The notes beneath the pieces were generated by a model that ran no database searches, was not told the DNA's origin, and was given only the letters and a program-made list of their open reading frames with translations. Shown here one piece after another: positions 12,826 through 24,969 of a stretch of 27,500 nt of DNA. The stretch comes from Halocaridina rubra. Lineage: Eukaryota > Arthropoda > Malacostraca > Decapoda > Atyidae. Made by a program: the position numbers and the translations under genes. The stretch spans positions 35,001-62,500 of the forward strand of contig JAXCGZ010009894.1 of the NCBI GenBank assembly GCA_037179515.1. The letters run 5' to 3'. Position 1 is the stretch's first letter. Each line of letters starts with the position of its first letter.

Positions 12826-13100
12826 GTGAGGCTGTATTTTTGCACTGCATTTCTGAGAATATCGTCAGTTTTTCCTTTATCCTCTTTAATTGCAGTGAGG
12901 CTGTATTTCTGCACTGTATTTCTGAAAAATTATCAGTTTTCCCTTTTTCCTCTTTAATTGCAGTGAGGCTGTATTTCTGCACTGTATTTCTGAAAACATC
13001 ATCAGTTTTCCCCTTTTCCTCTTTAATTGCAGTGAGGCTGTATTTTTGCACTGTATTTCTGAAAATATCGTCAGTTGTCCCTTTTCTCCTCTTTAATTGC
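12826..13100. repeat. Minisatellite, four tandem copies of 68-69 bp
   Basis: Copies span 12826-12894, 12895-12962, 12963-13031 and 13032-13100. Each has GTGAGGCTGTATTT, GCACTGTATTTCTGA, a CAGTTTTCC-like pyrimidine stretch and CTCTTTAATTGC. Lengths are 69, 68, 69 and 69. Open frames cross all four copies on both strands (12807-13109 plus, 13051-12767 minus), helped by the near-multiple-of-three period. The 68-bp unit shifts frame, so the encoded repeat changes midway. I regard the frames as incidental. Confidence 0.93.
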
Positions 13101-14330
<1,230 letters not shown>

Positions 14331-14450
14331 GTGGTAAACCACTGGTTTCGTAGTCATGAGGTCGGCAGATCGAGCCTCGTCCAGGCAAGAGAGTTTAAAC
14401 TGTTTACTGGAAGGTTACTGCTGTGGCTAAGCACCATGGTGGTGGGTTGG
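14331..14450 (+). mobile_element. SINE-2 fragment, plus strand
   Basis: It shares with 8398-8584 the blocks CAGTGGTAA-CCACTGG, GAGGTCGGCAGATCGAGCCTC, GGCAAGAGAGTTTAAACTG, CTGCTGTGGCTAAGCACCA and GTGGTGGGTTGG. After about 14450 the sequence diverges into a different 3' part (CTGAGGAGCATCTCAGA), so it may be a subfamily with another tail or a composite. The GGATCC-type B box is degenerate. Confidence 0.72.
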
Positions 14451-14479
14451 GGCTTACCCCGGCTGAATTTCTGAGGAGC

Positions 14480-15370
14480 ATCTCAGATAGATATCGCAAC
14501 TGAAACCTGGAAACTTTTACTTTTAAATATGTAGTTTTTGACCAACATAATCAACGTTTCAAAAAAAAAAAAAGGTCATTTTAGTTCTCGGGGAACAACT
14601 CGGAAATAGCTCTACCAGTAAATATTTTCGATAACAATCTGTTTGTGCAAACTCCAAAAAGTGATGGCACAGGATACAAACTGAGAATTAGTTGAGATTT
14701 TCATCAAATAAAAATGTATTTTTTTTTTTTCATTGTGAAAGTAATTACTTCTAACTGAATGTATAAAATGAGAAGTTTCGGTGTACATACACAGAGAGAA
14801 GAAAATGGAAAAATGGAAAGGATTTTTCACCACTGAATGGCAAGAGGATAGAAGAAAAATGTCAGAAACCAAACAAATGACACGGAATAATTCAAAGGAA
14901 CCCTGCTGTTTGGTGACTACAGTATAAGAGGAGTCTTTCTTAGAATACTACAAGATCTCTTTAAGCCTCCTGTACGCAAGTCCACTGCAGAAATTATTAG
15001 AATAATTCCAGAGCTTTTCAATTACTACATCAGTGTTGTTCATTTTGCAACAGTTGCATCGCAGGTCCAAGTGAATCTATCCCACTTATTGCTTCAGAAA
15101 ACCCACAAATACTACTACAAAGGGAAGGTGCTCAGAAGCCACAGTAAGACGCACCAATGAACAAAGGACACGATATCACACACAAATACTGGCATTTCTT
15201 TCCCCTCCCTCATGCCGTCTCTTTCCCTCCTCTACCCCAAATCAACCACCACAATTATCAATACCTAGTATATCTGCCGCTCCATTCAGTCACCCATTGA
15301 CAACACACAGCTGCACGCCAAACCTCCTGACTTCCATCCTTTCTAATCATCTATTCCCAGTGAAAATAAA
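14480..15370. other. No recognisable feature
   Basis: About 890 bp. Poly-A/T runs occur at 14561-14573 and 14719-14730. Several short frames lack recognisable motifs. The sequence is richer in C from about 15190, without an identifiable family. Confidence 0.45.
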
Positions 15371-15607
15371 GGCCCGATTTCTTAAACAGTGTAAACCTAG
15401 GATACCATATTGTTAGTTAGCTAGACACACACAAATGGATTTCTTAGACGCATCTGACGCGGTTCAGTGTATAGCTAGGATCATCCCATGTGGGGATCCT
15501 AGCCATACACAGAACCGCGTCAGTTGCGTTTATGAAATCCATTTGTGTGTGTCTAGCTAACTAACAATATGGCATCCTAGGGTTTACACTGTTTAAGAAA
15601 TTGAGCC
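15371..15607. mobile_element. Palindromic foldback element, copy 2 (237 bp)
   Basis: Terminal inverted repeats begin GGCCCGATTTCTTAAAC at 15371 and end at GAGCC (15607), with arms of about 118 bp meeting near CCCATGTGGGG (15485-15495). The interior carries the same CTAGCCATACACAGAACC and AAATCCATTTGTGTGT blocks as copy 1. It corresponds to the inner 236 bp of copy 1 and lacks the outer extension. This suggests that 237 bp is the real unit and that the extension in copy 1 is secondary. No target duplication is obvious in the flanks (AATAAA left, ATAGTC right). Confidence 0.9.
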
Positions 15608-16056
15608 ATAGTCCACCTGGCCAGGCAGCAATATAGGCACCACTTAGCCCTTCTGAGGTATCAGAAAAAGCTGGATGACATATTCAGTGATGACCGTCCA
15701 GTATGTAACACGTCACCTTATAAATTCAAGCATTATGGAAGACTGCACTGTACATATACCACCTGCACAACATACACTCCCTGAGGGTTCTGTGGGAAAG
15801 CGTAAGATAGGTTGTGGCCTTCCTTAGGGACTCGATGCTGTTCAGCCAGGCAGCTTAGGAGAGTCAACAACGGCAGCAGCAACTGAATTTCTGATAAAAA
15901 AAAAGACTCTTTCTATACAGTCAAATATAAGTATTTACATTGATCATGAAGATAGTAATTCCTTTACAACTTCATCGGTCCTCAACAATGCTATCTGTGG
16001 AATTTTTTTATCTTTGATTCATTTCTACAACATTTTCCTCATTCACTAATGATTCT
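15608..16056. other. No recognisable feature
   Basis: About 450 bp with no identified gene or repeat. A short poly-A lies at 15896-15904. Confidence 0.5.
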
Positions 16057-16260
16057 ATCACCGTGGCTCAAGCGGTAACGTCCGCGACAGTTGAGGCGTC
16101 AGGTCGAGGGTTGGCACCCTGTCACGGTCTGAGGTTAGCAAGGGCATGCACTCAGGGTAACAATTACATCTGCCAAAACAAGTCCTTCGCAAGAAGGCAA
16201 CCGTCCTAGTCCTTGGTAGAAAAGGGAGTCCATGACGTAAAACCGGAACTATTAATTCTA
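16045..16260 (+). mobile_element. SINE-1 copy 4, with diverged target duplication
   Basis: The body is 16058-16247, ending GACGTAAAACCGGA exactly like copy 3. It carries GTGGCTCAAGCGGTAACG and CAAGTCCTTCGCAAGAAGG. The flanks ACTAATGATTCTA (16045-16057) and ACTATTAATTCTA (16248-16260) match at 11 of 13 positions, so this is probably an older target duplication. The B box is altered (GGGTTGGCACCC), which predicts weaker Pol III transcription. Confidence 0.9.
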
Positions 16261-16481
16261 CAGCCTGATTGATATTGGGCGGGGACAGTTCTTTTTCAGT
16301 TATATATATATACAGTCAGAAATAAAATAAAATTAGCTGATAAGAACTCTATGGCTGTATCTGTATTCATTCTATGTATTATTCAATGTATTGGCCTATA
16401 GGTATACTTTATATATCACTGATCACTAAGCAGTATTACTCTATGTCTACAGTATATTTGTGTATGTACGAAAGTTTATAT

Positions 16482-17342
<861 letters not shown>

Positions 17343-17416
17343 TTCTTACACACACAAGATTAAAATCGTTTGATTTCAAAGTTCATATATACTCTGTATA
17401 GAGTAAGCAACCACAG

Positions 17417-17560
17417 TTTTTTTTTTTTTTTTAAGGATTGGATAGGATAGGAGGGGAAAAAAGGGGAGGGAATTAAGAATATAAGGGAACTGGAGGGAAA
17501 AGCACGAAAATTAAATAAAGTAAGAGATAAAGAAAGAGAGGGGCAGACCCTCGTGCTAAG
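17417..17560 (-). repeat. Dispersed 145-bp repeat, minus-strand copy
   Basis: On the minus strand it starts CTTAGCACGAGGGTCTGCCC, continues with a pyrimidine-rich body (CTTTATTTAATTTTCGTGC, CCCTCCCCTTTTTTCCC) and ends in CCTAT-like units and poly-A (poly-T at 17417-17432 on plus). It is the reverse complement of 21424-21568 with small differences. The poly-A ending suggests a retroposed 3' end, perhaps of an unrecognised LINE. Confidence 0.85.
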
Positions 17561-17867
17561 TTTTGATCTGGAATTCAGATACTTAAATTGTTATTGATAT
17601 CTCCACAGTTTTTTTTGTTACATTGCCTCGTTTTCAGTACATACAAAATTAAAATGGACTTCTGTTGGTGGTATATAGTGGGATTAGAAAAGTCTTTCTT
17701 ATTAACTAGAACAAAAAATATATTCCTTTCCGTGATATTTTTACATATTTTATAAGAAAACCATCTATAAACACTCAACATCATAATATCAAATATATAA
17801 GAACAGTATCGAATGCAGCATGTTCCGTATGCTTGCTTTATTATAGATATTTTTGAAACGAAAAAAG
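17561..17867. other. No recognisable feature
   Basis: About 300 bp of AT-rich sequence without identified content. Confidence 0.5.
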
Positions 17868-17977
17868 AACGAGGATCGTTTTGTTTTTAGATTCTCCACC
17901 CACGGATGGGTGGAATGGGTTATGGAGGACCCGTAGGGTGGTCGCCAGCCGGCACAGGCCCCAACCCAACGAGGATC
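17868..17977 (-). mobile_element. SINE-2 3'-end fragment with 10-bp target duplication
   Basis: The body is 17878-17967. The hairpin CCACCCACGGATGGGTGG and GTTATGGAGGACCC match the 3' end of the SINE at 8398-8584. AACGAGGATC occurs at 17868-17877 and 17968-17977. The element is 5'-truncated to about 90 bp, which together with the duplication points to incomplete reverse transcription at insertion. The frame at 17906-18151 starts inside it and is not a gene. Confidence 0.85.
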
Positions 17978-18439
17978 TGTTACTATGAAATTAGGGGTTT
18001 AAGGATAAGATCGAATATCCAATTATTTATTGACAGTAATAATGGTATGAAAGTAGAGGGTGGCTACGGCAGCACAATATACAATAAGAAAATAATTCTA
18101 CAATGCCTTAGCAAGGCTAATGTAAAAATAAAAAAAAATAAAAAAACATAGTCTTTGAGAGAAACTTTCAATTAGGGTCACAGACCTACTTCCTCATACT
18201 GACATTTCTATAGCAGTGTTTACCTTAAGGCAATAGATTCATATTGATCAGTGGAATGGAAAGGAACAATATTAAAGTCCAAATACTTACACCTCAAAAC
18301 GCTAAGCTCATACCGGATTTGGTACCAATAGTGAAAAACTGAGTATGACATGCTAAGTTATCTAAGTTTTACCCCCAAGATCACATATTTCTAGAAATGG
18401 TACTTGGTGATACCTAGACAGATCATCATTCTTAAGGGA
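17978..18439. other. No recognisable feature
   Basis: About 460 bp between a SINE fragment and the truncated 5' end of the LINE. Nothing else was identified. The ATG at 18404 lies upstream of recognisable LINE protein and is probably not a native start. Confidence 0.5.
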
Positions 18440-20960
18440 GGATATAAACCTTATGCACAAGCTAAAGCCAGATACTCTCCTAATTTGTGCCATGAGTCCT
18501 TGCTATCTTCTCACCCACATGCCGAAGTTCTCTATATTGGAGACTTTAATGTACACCACAGTGAGAGGCTTCATTCTTCTCACACTGATGTGGGAGGAAG
18601 CGAGGCCCTTGCTTTCTCTATTACTCACGATCTGGAGCAAATTATCAAACATCCTACTAGCGTTCCTGATCGTCACGAACATGCTGCAAACACTCTTGAC
18701 CAATTTTTTACTTCTAACCCTTCAAACTACTCGTATTCTGTGCTTTCCCCTTTTGGTAAATCTGACCACTCTATGATCTCTGTCTCTTCCATTTTCGCTC
18801 CCCCACCACCAATCCCTCCTACTCAATGCCGTCTTTGGCACTTCGAGCGATCCCAACATGAAAATTTGCGTAACTTTCTCTTTGACTTCCCATGGGATGA
18901 CTACTGCTTTCGGTCCCGCAACCCTGATCAGGTAGCTGTAAAAGTTGCCGAGATCATGACCGCGGGAATGGAGGCGTACATCCCTTCTTTTACAAAAACT
19001 TTCTCTCCCCCTAAACCTTGGTTTGACCGTGCCTGCTCCATGGCTATCCAGGCTAGGAATCAGGCTCACCGATCTTACCAAGCCTCTCCTTCCAATTTAA
19101 ATCGCTCTGCTTTTATTATAGCTAGGAATCGCTGTACAGCTCAGATTCGAAGGTCTAAGGCTTCCTTTATAAGAAGGAAAGTTGATGACCTTAACTCCTC
19201 TCTCACTGACAAATGCTTCTGGTCCTTAGCCAAAAACCTCTCCAAAAACTTCTGTAACTCTAGCTTTCCCCCTCTCATTCATTCTGATGGTTCTATAGCT
19301 TGCTCTCCCACTGACAAAGCCACTCTCTTTGGCTCTCACTTTTCTGCCAACTCTTCTATCAACGATTCCAGCACACCTGTTCCTCAGTCTTTTCCCCTCT
19401 CTAGCCCTATGCCCTCCCTTATCCTCTCTTCACGCAAAGTTCATAAGTTTCTTCGCTCGCTAAAGACAAACAAGGCATCTGCTCCCGATGGTATCCCTGC
19501 AAGGTTCCTTAAAGAGTGTCCAGATGAACTGGCTCCCGTGCTTTGCCGTCTTTTTCGACTCATTCTGTCAACCAGTATCTATCCTTCATCTTGGAAGCAT
19601 GCTCTAGTTCAACCTGTTCCTAAGAAGGGTGACCGCTCTATTCCTTCTAACTACCGACCTATTGCTCTAACCTTCTCTATCGCTAAAGTTTTCGAAACTT
19701 TGCTCAATGCTCACTTCTTGAAACGCCTTGAATCTAACTCACTTATCTCCAATCACCAGTACGGCTTCCGCAAGGCAAGATCCACTGGTGATCTCCAGTC
19801 CTATCTTACTCATGTATGGTCATCTTCTCTGAGGAACTATGGGGAATTCTTTGTCGTCGCCCTTGATATCTCTAAGGCTTTTGACAGAGTCTGGCACAAG
19901 GCTCTGTTGGCTAAACTCCCTGCCTAAGGCTTTACCCCTTCTTTCTGTTCTCTGATTTCCAGTTTTCTTACTGACCGTTCTATATCTGTAGTTGTTGATG
20001 GCGCGACATCTAGCCCTTTCTCTGTTTCCAGTGGTGTTCCACAGGGCTCTGTTCTTTCACCTACTCTCTTCCTTCTCTTCATCAATGATCTTCTACAATT
20101 CCCATCCTCCTCTCTTCTTCATGCCTTTGCCGATGATTCTACCCTTCAGTTTTCCTCTGCCTTTTCTTCGCAACCTTCATCTGTTACTCGTAATCAATCT
20201 CGTATCACTCTTTCTTCTACTCTTAACTCCGATTTGCAGAGAGTATCTGAATGGGGCACTCAAAATTTAGTTAAATTCAATGCCTCTAAGACACAGTTTC
20301 TGGCTATCTCTTTATCTTCTTCTCCTCCTGATAACCCTATTGTCTTCAAAACTAATGAAATTTACCCTCTTAACTCTATCAATATATGAGGAATCCACAT
20401 AGCCTCTAACTTGTCTTGGAGGAATCACATAATCCAAATTTCTAAATCTTCATCCAAAAAATTGGGGGTTTTGTTTCGTTTTCGTTATTACTTTTCCTCA
20501 TTGCAGTTACTTAAAATTTACAAAGGTCTTATCCGCCCCTGCTTAGAATACTGCTCACATATCTGGGGTGCTTCTTCCTTTACTTATCTTCTTGATAGGG
20601 TTGAATCTAAGGCAGTCAGGCTCATTAATGATCCTTCTCTTACTTCTAACCTGGATTCTCTCTCTCTTCGCCGTAAGGTATTTTCCCTTTCGCTTTTCTA
20701 TCGCTACTACTTCCATTGCTGCTCTGATGAGTTGGCGAGTTGCATCCCTCCTCCACTGCCGAGGGCCGCGTAACACTCGCCAAGCGGCCTCATCTCACAG
20801 GTACTGTGTGGAGATTTGTAGCTCGCGGATTGGTCGGTGCAGCGACTGCTTCTTCCCATCTACCTCCAGACTCTGGAACTCTCTTCCTCCTTCTGTCTTT
20901 CCTAATTCTTATGACCTTTCATCCTTCAAAAAGCAGATCTATCGTCATCTCAGGGCCTAG
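18440..20960 (+). pseudogene. LINE ORF2 (endonuclease-RT) pseudogene, lightly damaged
   Basis: ORF2 proteins nick genomic DNA and prime reverse transcription of their own RNA. The frame is open for 18404-19927, containing GDFN, SDH, the RT blocks APDGIPARFLK, VPKKGD and NYRPIALTF, and palm motif A ALDISKAFDRVWH. It is stopped by TAA at 19925. The same frame continues with VPQGSVLSPTLF and motif C FADD (20126-20137), is stopped by TGA at 20387, and resumes with LSWRNHI and GLIRPCLEYCSHIWG. A frameshift near 20765 moves the last 65 or so residues (SRLWNSLPP, then FKKQIYRHL) to the next frame. Two stops and one shift in 2.5 kb indicate a fairly recent death. Confidence 0.92.
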
Positions 20961-21134
20961 TCCTCCATATCCCTGGGTTCTCTTTACTTTGACTGTTTTT
21001 TTTTCTGTCTGTCGTTTTCCTTTGTCTTGCCCTTAACCTTTTTCTTTTCCTTCGTCTTGGTATTTTCTCGTGCCCGGGCCTTTGTTGATGAGGGCAGTTT
21101 CTGCCTGTCCCGGTGTCACACTCTTAAAAAAAAA
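18440..21134 (+). mobile_element. LINE with partial endonuclease, full RT, C-terminal domain, 3' UTR and poly-A
   Basis: A 5'-truncated non-LTR retrotransposon of about 2.7 kb. Order: C-terminal half of the apurinic-type endonuclease (GDFN 18539-18550, SDH 18761-18769), linker, RT (about 19460-20300), C-terminal region ending at 20960, pyrimidine-rich 3' UTR, then GGTGTCACACTCTT and nine A at 21126-21134. The domain order and C-terminal FKKQIYRHL ending fit Jockey/CR1-like invertebrate LINEs. The missing N-terminal endonuclease half indicates abortive reverse transcription. No target duplication was recognised, because the exact 5' junction is unclear. Confidence 0.92.
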
Positions 21135-21423
21135 TGGAATTAGTGTAAAATCACTGAAGGAAAAGACAATCCTTGATCAAATTATGTCTCTTAAATCGAG
21201 GCAAAAGTTAGTCTTCAATTCAGTGACAGGAAACTCTTGCATTGAACATCCATGATAGACAGTAATATAAAAGAATAAAAAATAAAGCTTAGATCAGTTA
21301 CAATGCTATGTACATTTTAATTTAATAATTTTTTATATTACGCATTAATACACAAAGTGAGAGAGAGAAAGTGAGTGAGAGAGACTTTAAGCTATGTCTT
21401 TTTAATACTACACTTCAACTCAA

Positions 21424-21568
21424 CTTAGCATAAGGGTCTGCCCCTCTCTTTTTCATCTCTTTCTTTATTTAATTTTCGTGCTTTTCCCTCCATTCCCTTA
21501 TATCTTCAATCCCCTCCCCTTTTTTCCCTTCCTATCCTATCCTATCCTATCCTGATAATAAAAAAAAC
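21424..21568 (+). repeat. Dispersed 145-bp repeat, plus-strand copy
   Basis: It starts CTTAGCATAAGGGTCTGCCC and ends with four CCTAT units (about 21531-21552), GATAAT and poly-A. It is the inverse partner of 17417-17560, so the pair flanks the 3.9-kb block holding the SINE fragment and the LINE. Confidence 0.85.
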
Positions 21569-21586
21569 CTACACTTTCACACATAA

Positions 21587-21588
<2 letters not shown>

Positions 21589-21627
<39 letters not shown>
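21589..21627. repeat. (GA)n microsatellite, short
   Basis: About 19 GA units. A related degenerate purine stretch lies at 21358-21384. Confidence 0.95.
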
Positions 21628-21630
<3 letters not shown>

Positions 21631-21696
21631 TTCTTAACATTATCATATTACTTATTAACTTTTTCTTCTTACGCACAAGAGACTTCTCCTGAAGTG

Positions 21697-21948
21697 ATGG
21701 CTCTTAACAACCCTAGAAAATCACCTAGGCATACAAACTTTGGGAAGGCCCGATCATACCATGGCACTTACTCAAACCAGCGTTACCCATCCAACGGCAG
21801 GTACAGACACCAGGATCCATGGGCTAATCCCAGAACACACTACAATGATGAATTCCCAGCAGAATCACACAGTCGAAACAAGTCATGGACTAACCCAAGA
21901 ACAAACTACAACTATGACTATGGATACCACCCTAATGAAACATGGTAA
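21697..21948 (+). CDS. Short LINE upstream frame, possible ORF1 C-terminus
   Basis: The 83-residue frame begins at the ATG at 21697 (the GTG before it is not needed). It is rich in Arg, Asn, Tyr and His, with an approximate internal repeat around WANPRTHYND and WTNPRTNYNYD. It ends at TAA (21946-21948), just where the endonuclease frame, one base out of register, becomes recognisable. It could be the C-terminal tail of ORF1, an RNA-binding protein, with the rest lost by 5' truncation. I recognise no domain. Being basic and unstructured fits RNA binding but does not prove it. Confidence 0.35.
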   Translation: MALNNPRKSPRHTNFGKARSYHGTYSNQRYPSNGRYRHQDPWANPRTHYNDEFPAESHSRNKSWTNPRTNYNYDYGYHPNETW

Positions 21949-24597
21949 GAATGTAACATTAGTACATGTGAACGCTCATTCCCTGCTCGCTCATTTTGAG
22001 GAAATAATAATGCTAACAAAAGACTACAACATAGACCTCCTCTGTGTAAGTGAAACTTGGCTTCCTCCTACAACTGAAAATAAATATATGAATATCCCAG
22101 AGTTTAAAATATTTTGCAATGATCATGTCCGAGGGTGTGGGGTCTGTATTTATGTTAGAAATTATCTTGTGCATCAGAAATAACAACAGGTTTAGAAAAA
22201 AACTGAAGAGCTCGAAGATTTATGGATCACTGTGCAGTATCAGAAACTTCCATCTTTCATTGTAGGGTGTGTTTACCGTCACCCTAAAGCACCTACTAGT
22301 TCATTCAATCATCTGCTAGAAACATTCAAAAATATCTGTGCGCTCCATAAACCCATATACATACTTGGTGACTTTAGTGATGACTTGCTCTCAGCAGATA
22401 ACAAAATGAAAAGGGTGACCAACACTGTGAAGTTAACACAAATAGTGACAAAACTGACCCGCATAACCCCTAATTCTAAAACTCTTATAGATCTGATAAT
22501 AACTAATAAAGTGGAAAGTATACCCTATTGGGACGTAGTTCCCTGCCCAATTGCAGACCACGAGCTGAACATTGCTATGCTAAACATAAACAAACCCAAA
22601 AGGAAACCTCTCTTCAAGACATTCCGGTGTCTAAAAAATTACTCCCCTGATATCTTTTGTGAAACATTAATCAACAACACAAATGTACTTAATAGAATTA
22701 AATACACAGGTAACGTCGATTTGCAGGTTGAGATTCTAACAAAAGTCTTCCTTGAATGCTTAGATAATTGTGCACCCATTGTAACAAGAAAAATAACCCA
22801 CCCCTCAGCCCCCTGGCTAACTAATGACATCAAAGAGGCAATGCAAATCAGAAATCAAATACAAAAAGAGCTAAAAATTAATAGATATGATATGACTCTC
22901 CAAGAACGTTATAAAACAGAAATGAAACGTGTCAGATCTCTCATCAATGTAAGTAAAAAAGACTTTTACAAAAAACAATTTAATGACTCCAGACATGATA
23001 CAGCAGCAACTCAGTGAATATGGGTAATTGCTTCAGTGACAATTCTTCCAATGTAAACACAAGAGAGTACTTCAAGATAAATCCTATCGATTGTGTTACC
23101 CTCATTCTTACCATAAAGAGCCTAAGAAACTCTGGCTTTTATGGTCCAGATGGTATACCATTTCAGTTCATCAAAGATATTCTACCCGTGATTGTATCTT
23201 TTATTCTAACTATTATGAACACTTCCACTGTTACAAAAAAAGTTTCCTGACTCTTGGAAAATATCACATGTAATACCTCTGCATAAAAAGGGTGACAGAG
23301 AAGATGTGACAAACTATCGTCCCATTTCCCTGCTACCCATTTTCTCTAAAATATTAGAAAAACTTGTTGCATGCCAACTTATGTCATGCTTAGAGTCAAA
23401 TAGACTATATTATCTATTAACCAACATGGTTTCAGACCGAAACTCTCGACGGAAACTGCACTGCTCAAAGTTACGAATAGTATCTATAATAATGTAGATA
23501 TGAAAAAGATATCTCTGCTTGTATTATTAGACTTATCAAAAGCCTTCGACAGTGTAAGCCATGAAATTCTTTTAAGTATATGTACTAACCTAAATATTGA
23601 TCCGAGCTGGTTTAGCGAGCATCTATCTAATCGCACACAGTCTATGCGTCTTAGCAACATTATCTCTATGCCAAGAAATGTATCATTTGATGTTCCACAG
23701 GGATCAGTACTTGGTCCTATCCTCTTCTCCATCTACGTAAATGATCTATTTTCTTTCATTTCTGACTGTCTAGTCGTACAATATGCAGATGACACTCAAC
23801 TACACCTTAGTGGTGACATTAATAATCTCCTAGAGCTAACTTTAAGAGCAGAAAACACTGTCAAAAATTAAAACCTATTTCCAAGAAATTGGGCTGTTAA
23901 TTAAAGAAAGTAAAACACAATGCATATTTATTGGTTCAAGGTTCCATATAGCACAAATTCCAGAAAACACAACAATTAATATTTGCGACAATATCATCAC
24001 ACATAGCAAAGCAGTCAAAAACCTAGGAATTCACTTTGCTAACTACATGTTGTTTGATTCCCACATAGACAAAGTATGCAAAAAGGTTACAGGAACATTA
24101 ATGTACTTATCACGTATAAGACTACCACTCGAATAATTGTTGTTGAATCTCTAGCCTCAAGTCACATTAATTACTGCACAACTGTTTGGGGAGCTACCAC
24201 TAAGACTCAGATAAACAGAATACAGAAGCTTATTAATTTTGCAGCTCGAGTTGCCCTGGGAGGAATAAGAAAATATGACCACATCACACCAGCTCTCAAT
24301 AAACTTGGGTGGTTGCGGGCAGAAAATAAGGTCGCTTATGCTATTTATGTTTTTGTATTCAAATTTTTGGACCATCATTATCCTAGCTGGCTATTTGATT
24401 TAAACACAGTCAGGAATATAAGGAGAACCAACACTAGACAGAGCAGTGAGCTCTTTATTCAGAGAACAAACACAGAAACAGGTTCAAAGATGATGACTAT
24501 CAAAGGGCCAACACTCTGGAACAATATTCCAGAGCATCTTAAAAATGCATCCTCCTTCACAGCTTTCAAAGCCAAACTATATAGTTTTCTTTAGGAC
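21949..24597 (+). pseudogene. LINE ORF2 (endonuclease-RT) pseudogene, many frameshifts
   Basis: Endonuclease: VHVNAHSLLAHFEEI, CVSETWLP and GCGVCIYVRN, then stops at 22181 and just after, then VGCVYRHP, GDFS (about 22367) and ADHELN. The Asn of the usual GDFN is Ser. RT: FYGPDGIPFQFIK; a frameshift at the A-run near 23236; [15 protein letters not shown] and NYRPISLLP; another shift near 23415; motif A LLDLSKAFDSV; VPQGSVLGPILF; and motif C YADD intact (23782-23793). More shifts occur near 23865 and 24115. The C-terminus holds HINYCTTVWGATTK and GPTLWNNIPEHLK. At least four frameshifts plus two stops make it inactive. Confidence 0.9.
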
Positions 24598-24699
24598 AAA
24601 TAGTTGCTGCTCGTTAAGAACTAATTATTCTCATTGAAATGAAAACAAATATAGAAATGATGTCAATAATAACAGCACTGTGTATGGTGTTATTGTTGC

Positions 24700-24969
24700 T
24701 ACTTAATTATTAACATTATTGTTAACATTTTTATTACAGCATTACTATTTTCTATGAAAGCTACATTTAATTTAACTATGTGTATTGCCCTCTTATTTGT
24801 TAGTTTAATTACATGTCTACTTATTGGTTAATTTTACTTTATTATTAACATTATTGTTAAAATTTTTATTACAGTATTATTATTTTCTAGGAAACCATTA
24901 CTTAATTTAACAGTATGTATTGCCCTCTTACTTCTTAGTTCAATTATATATCTACATATAAGTTACTTT
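24700..24969. repeat. 135-bp tandem duplication in LINE 3' UTR
   Basis: ATTATTAACATTATTGTTAA begins at 24706 and again at 24841. Blocks TTTTTATTACAG, TATTTTCTA, TGTATTGCCCTCTTA and TAGTT recur in the same order at the 135-bp period. The copies differ at many sites, so the duplication is not recent and may be typical of the family. Confidence 0.88.

Noticed and set aside
12826..13100. Possible CRISPR-like or protein-repeat array
   Set aside because: Direct repeats are contiguous with no unique spacers, in a eukaryotic context. It is a minisatellite.
14612..14872. 86-residue minus-strand frame and other small frames in 13631-15370
   Set aside because: No motif, no neighbour support and composition typical of AT-rich non-coding DNA.
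17906..18151. 81-residue frame starting with a Gly-rich segment
   Set aside because: It begins inside a SINE-2 fragment and continues through the target duplication into non-coding sequence.
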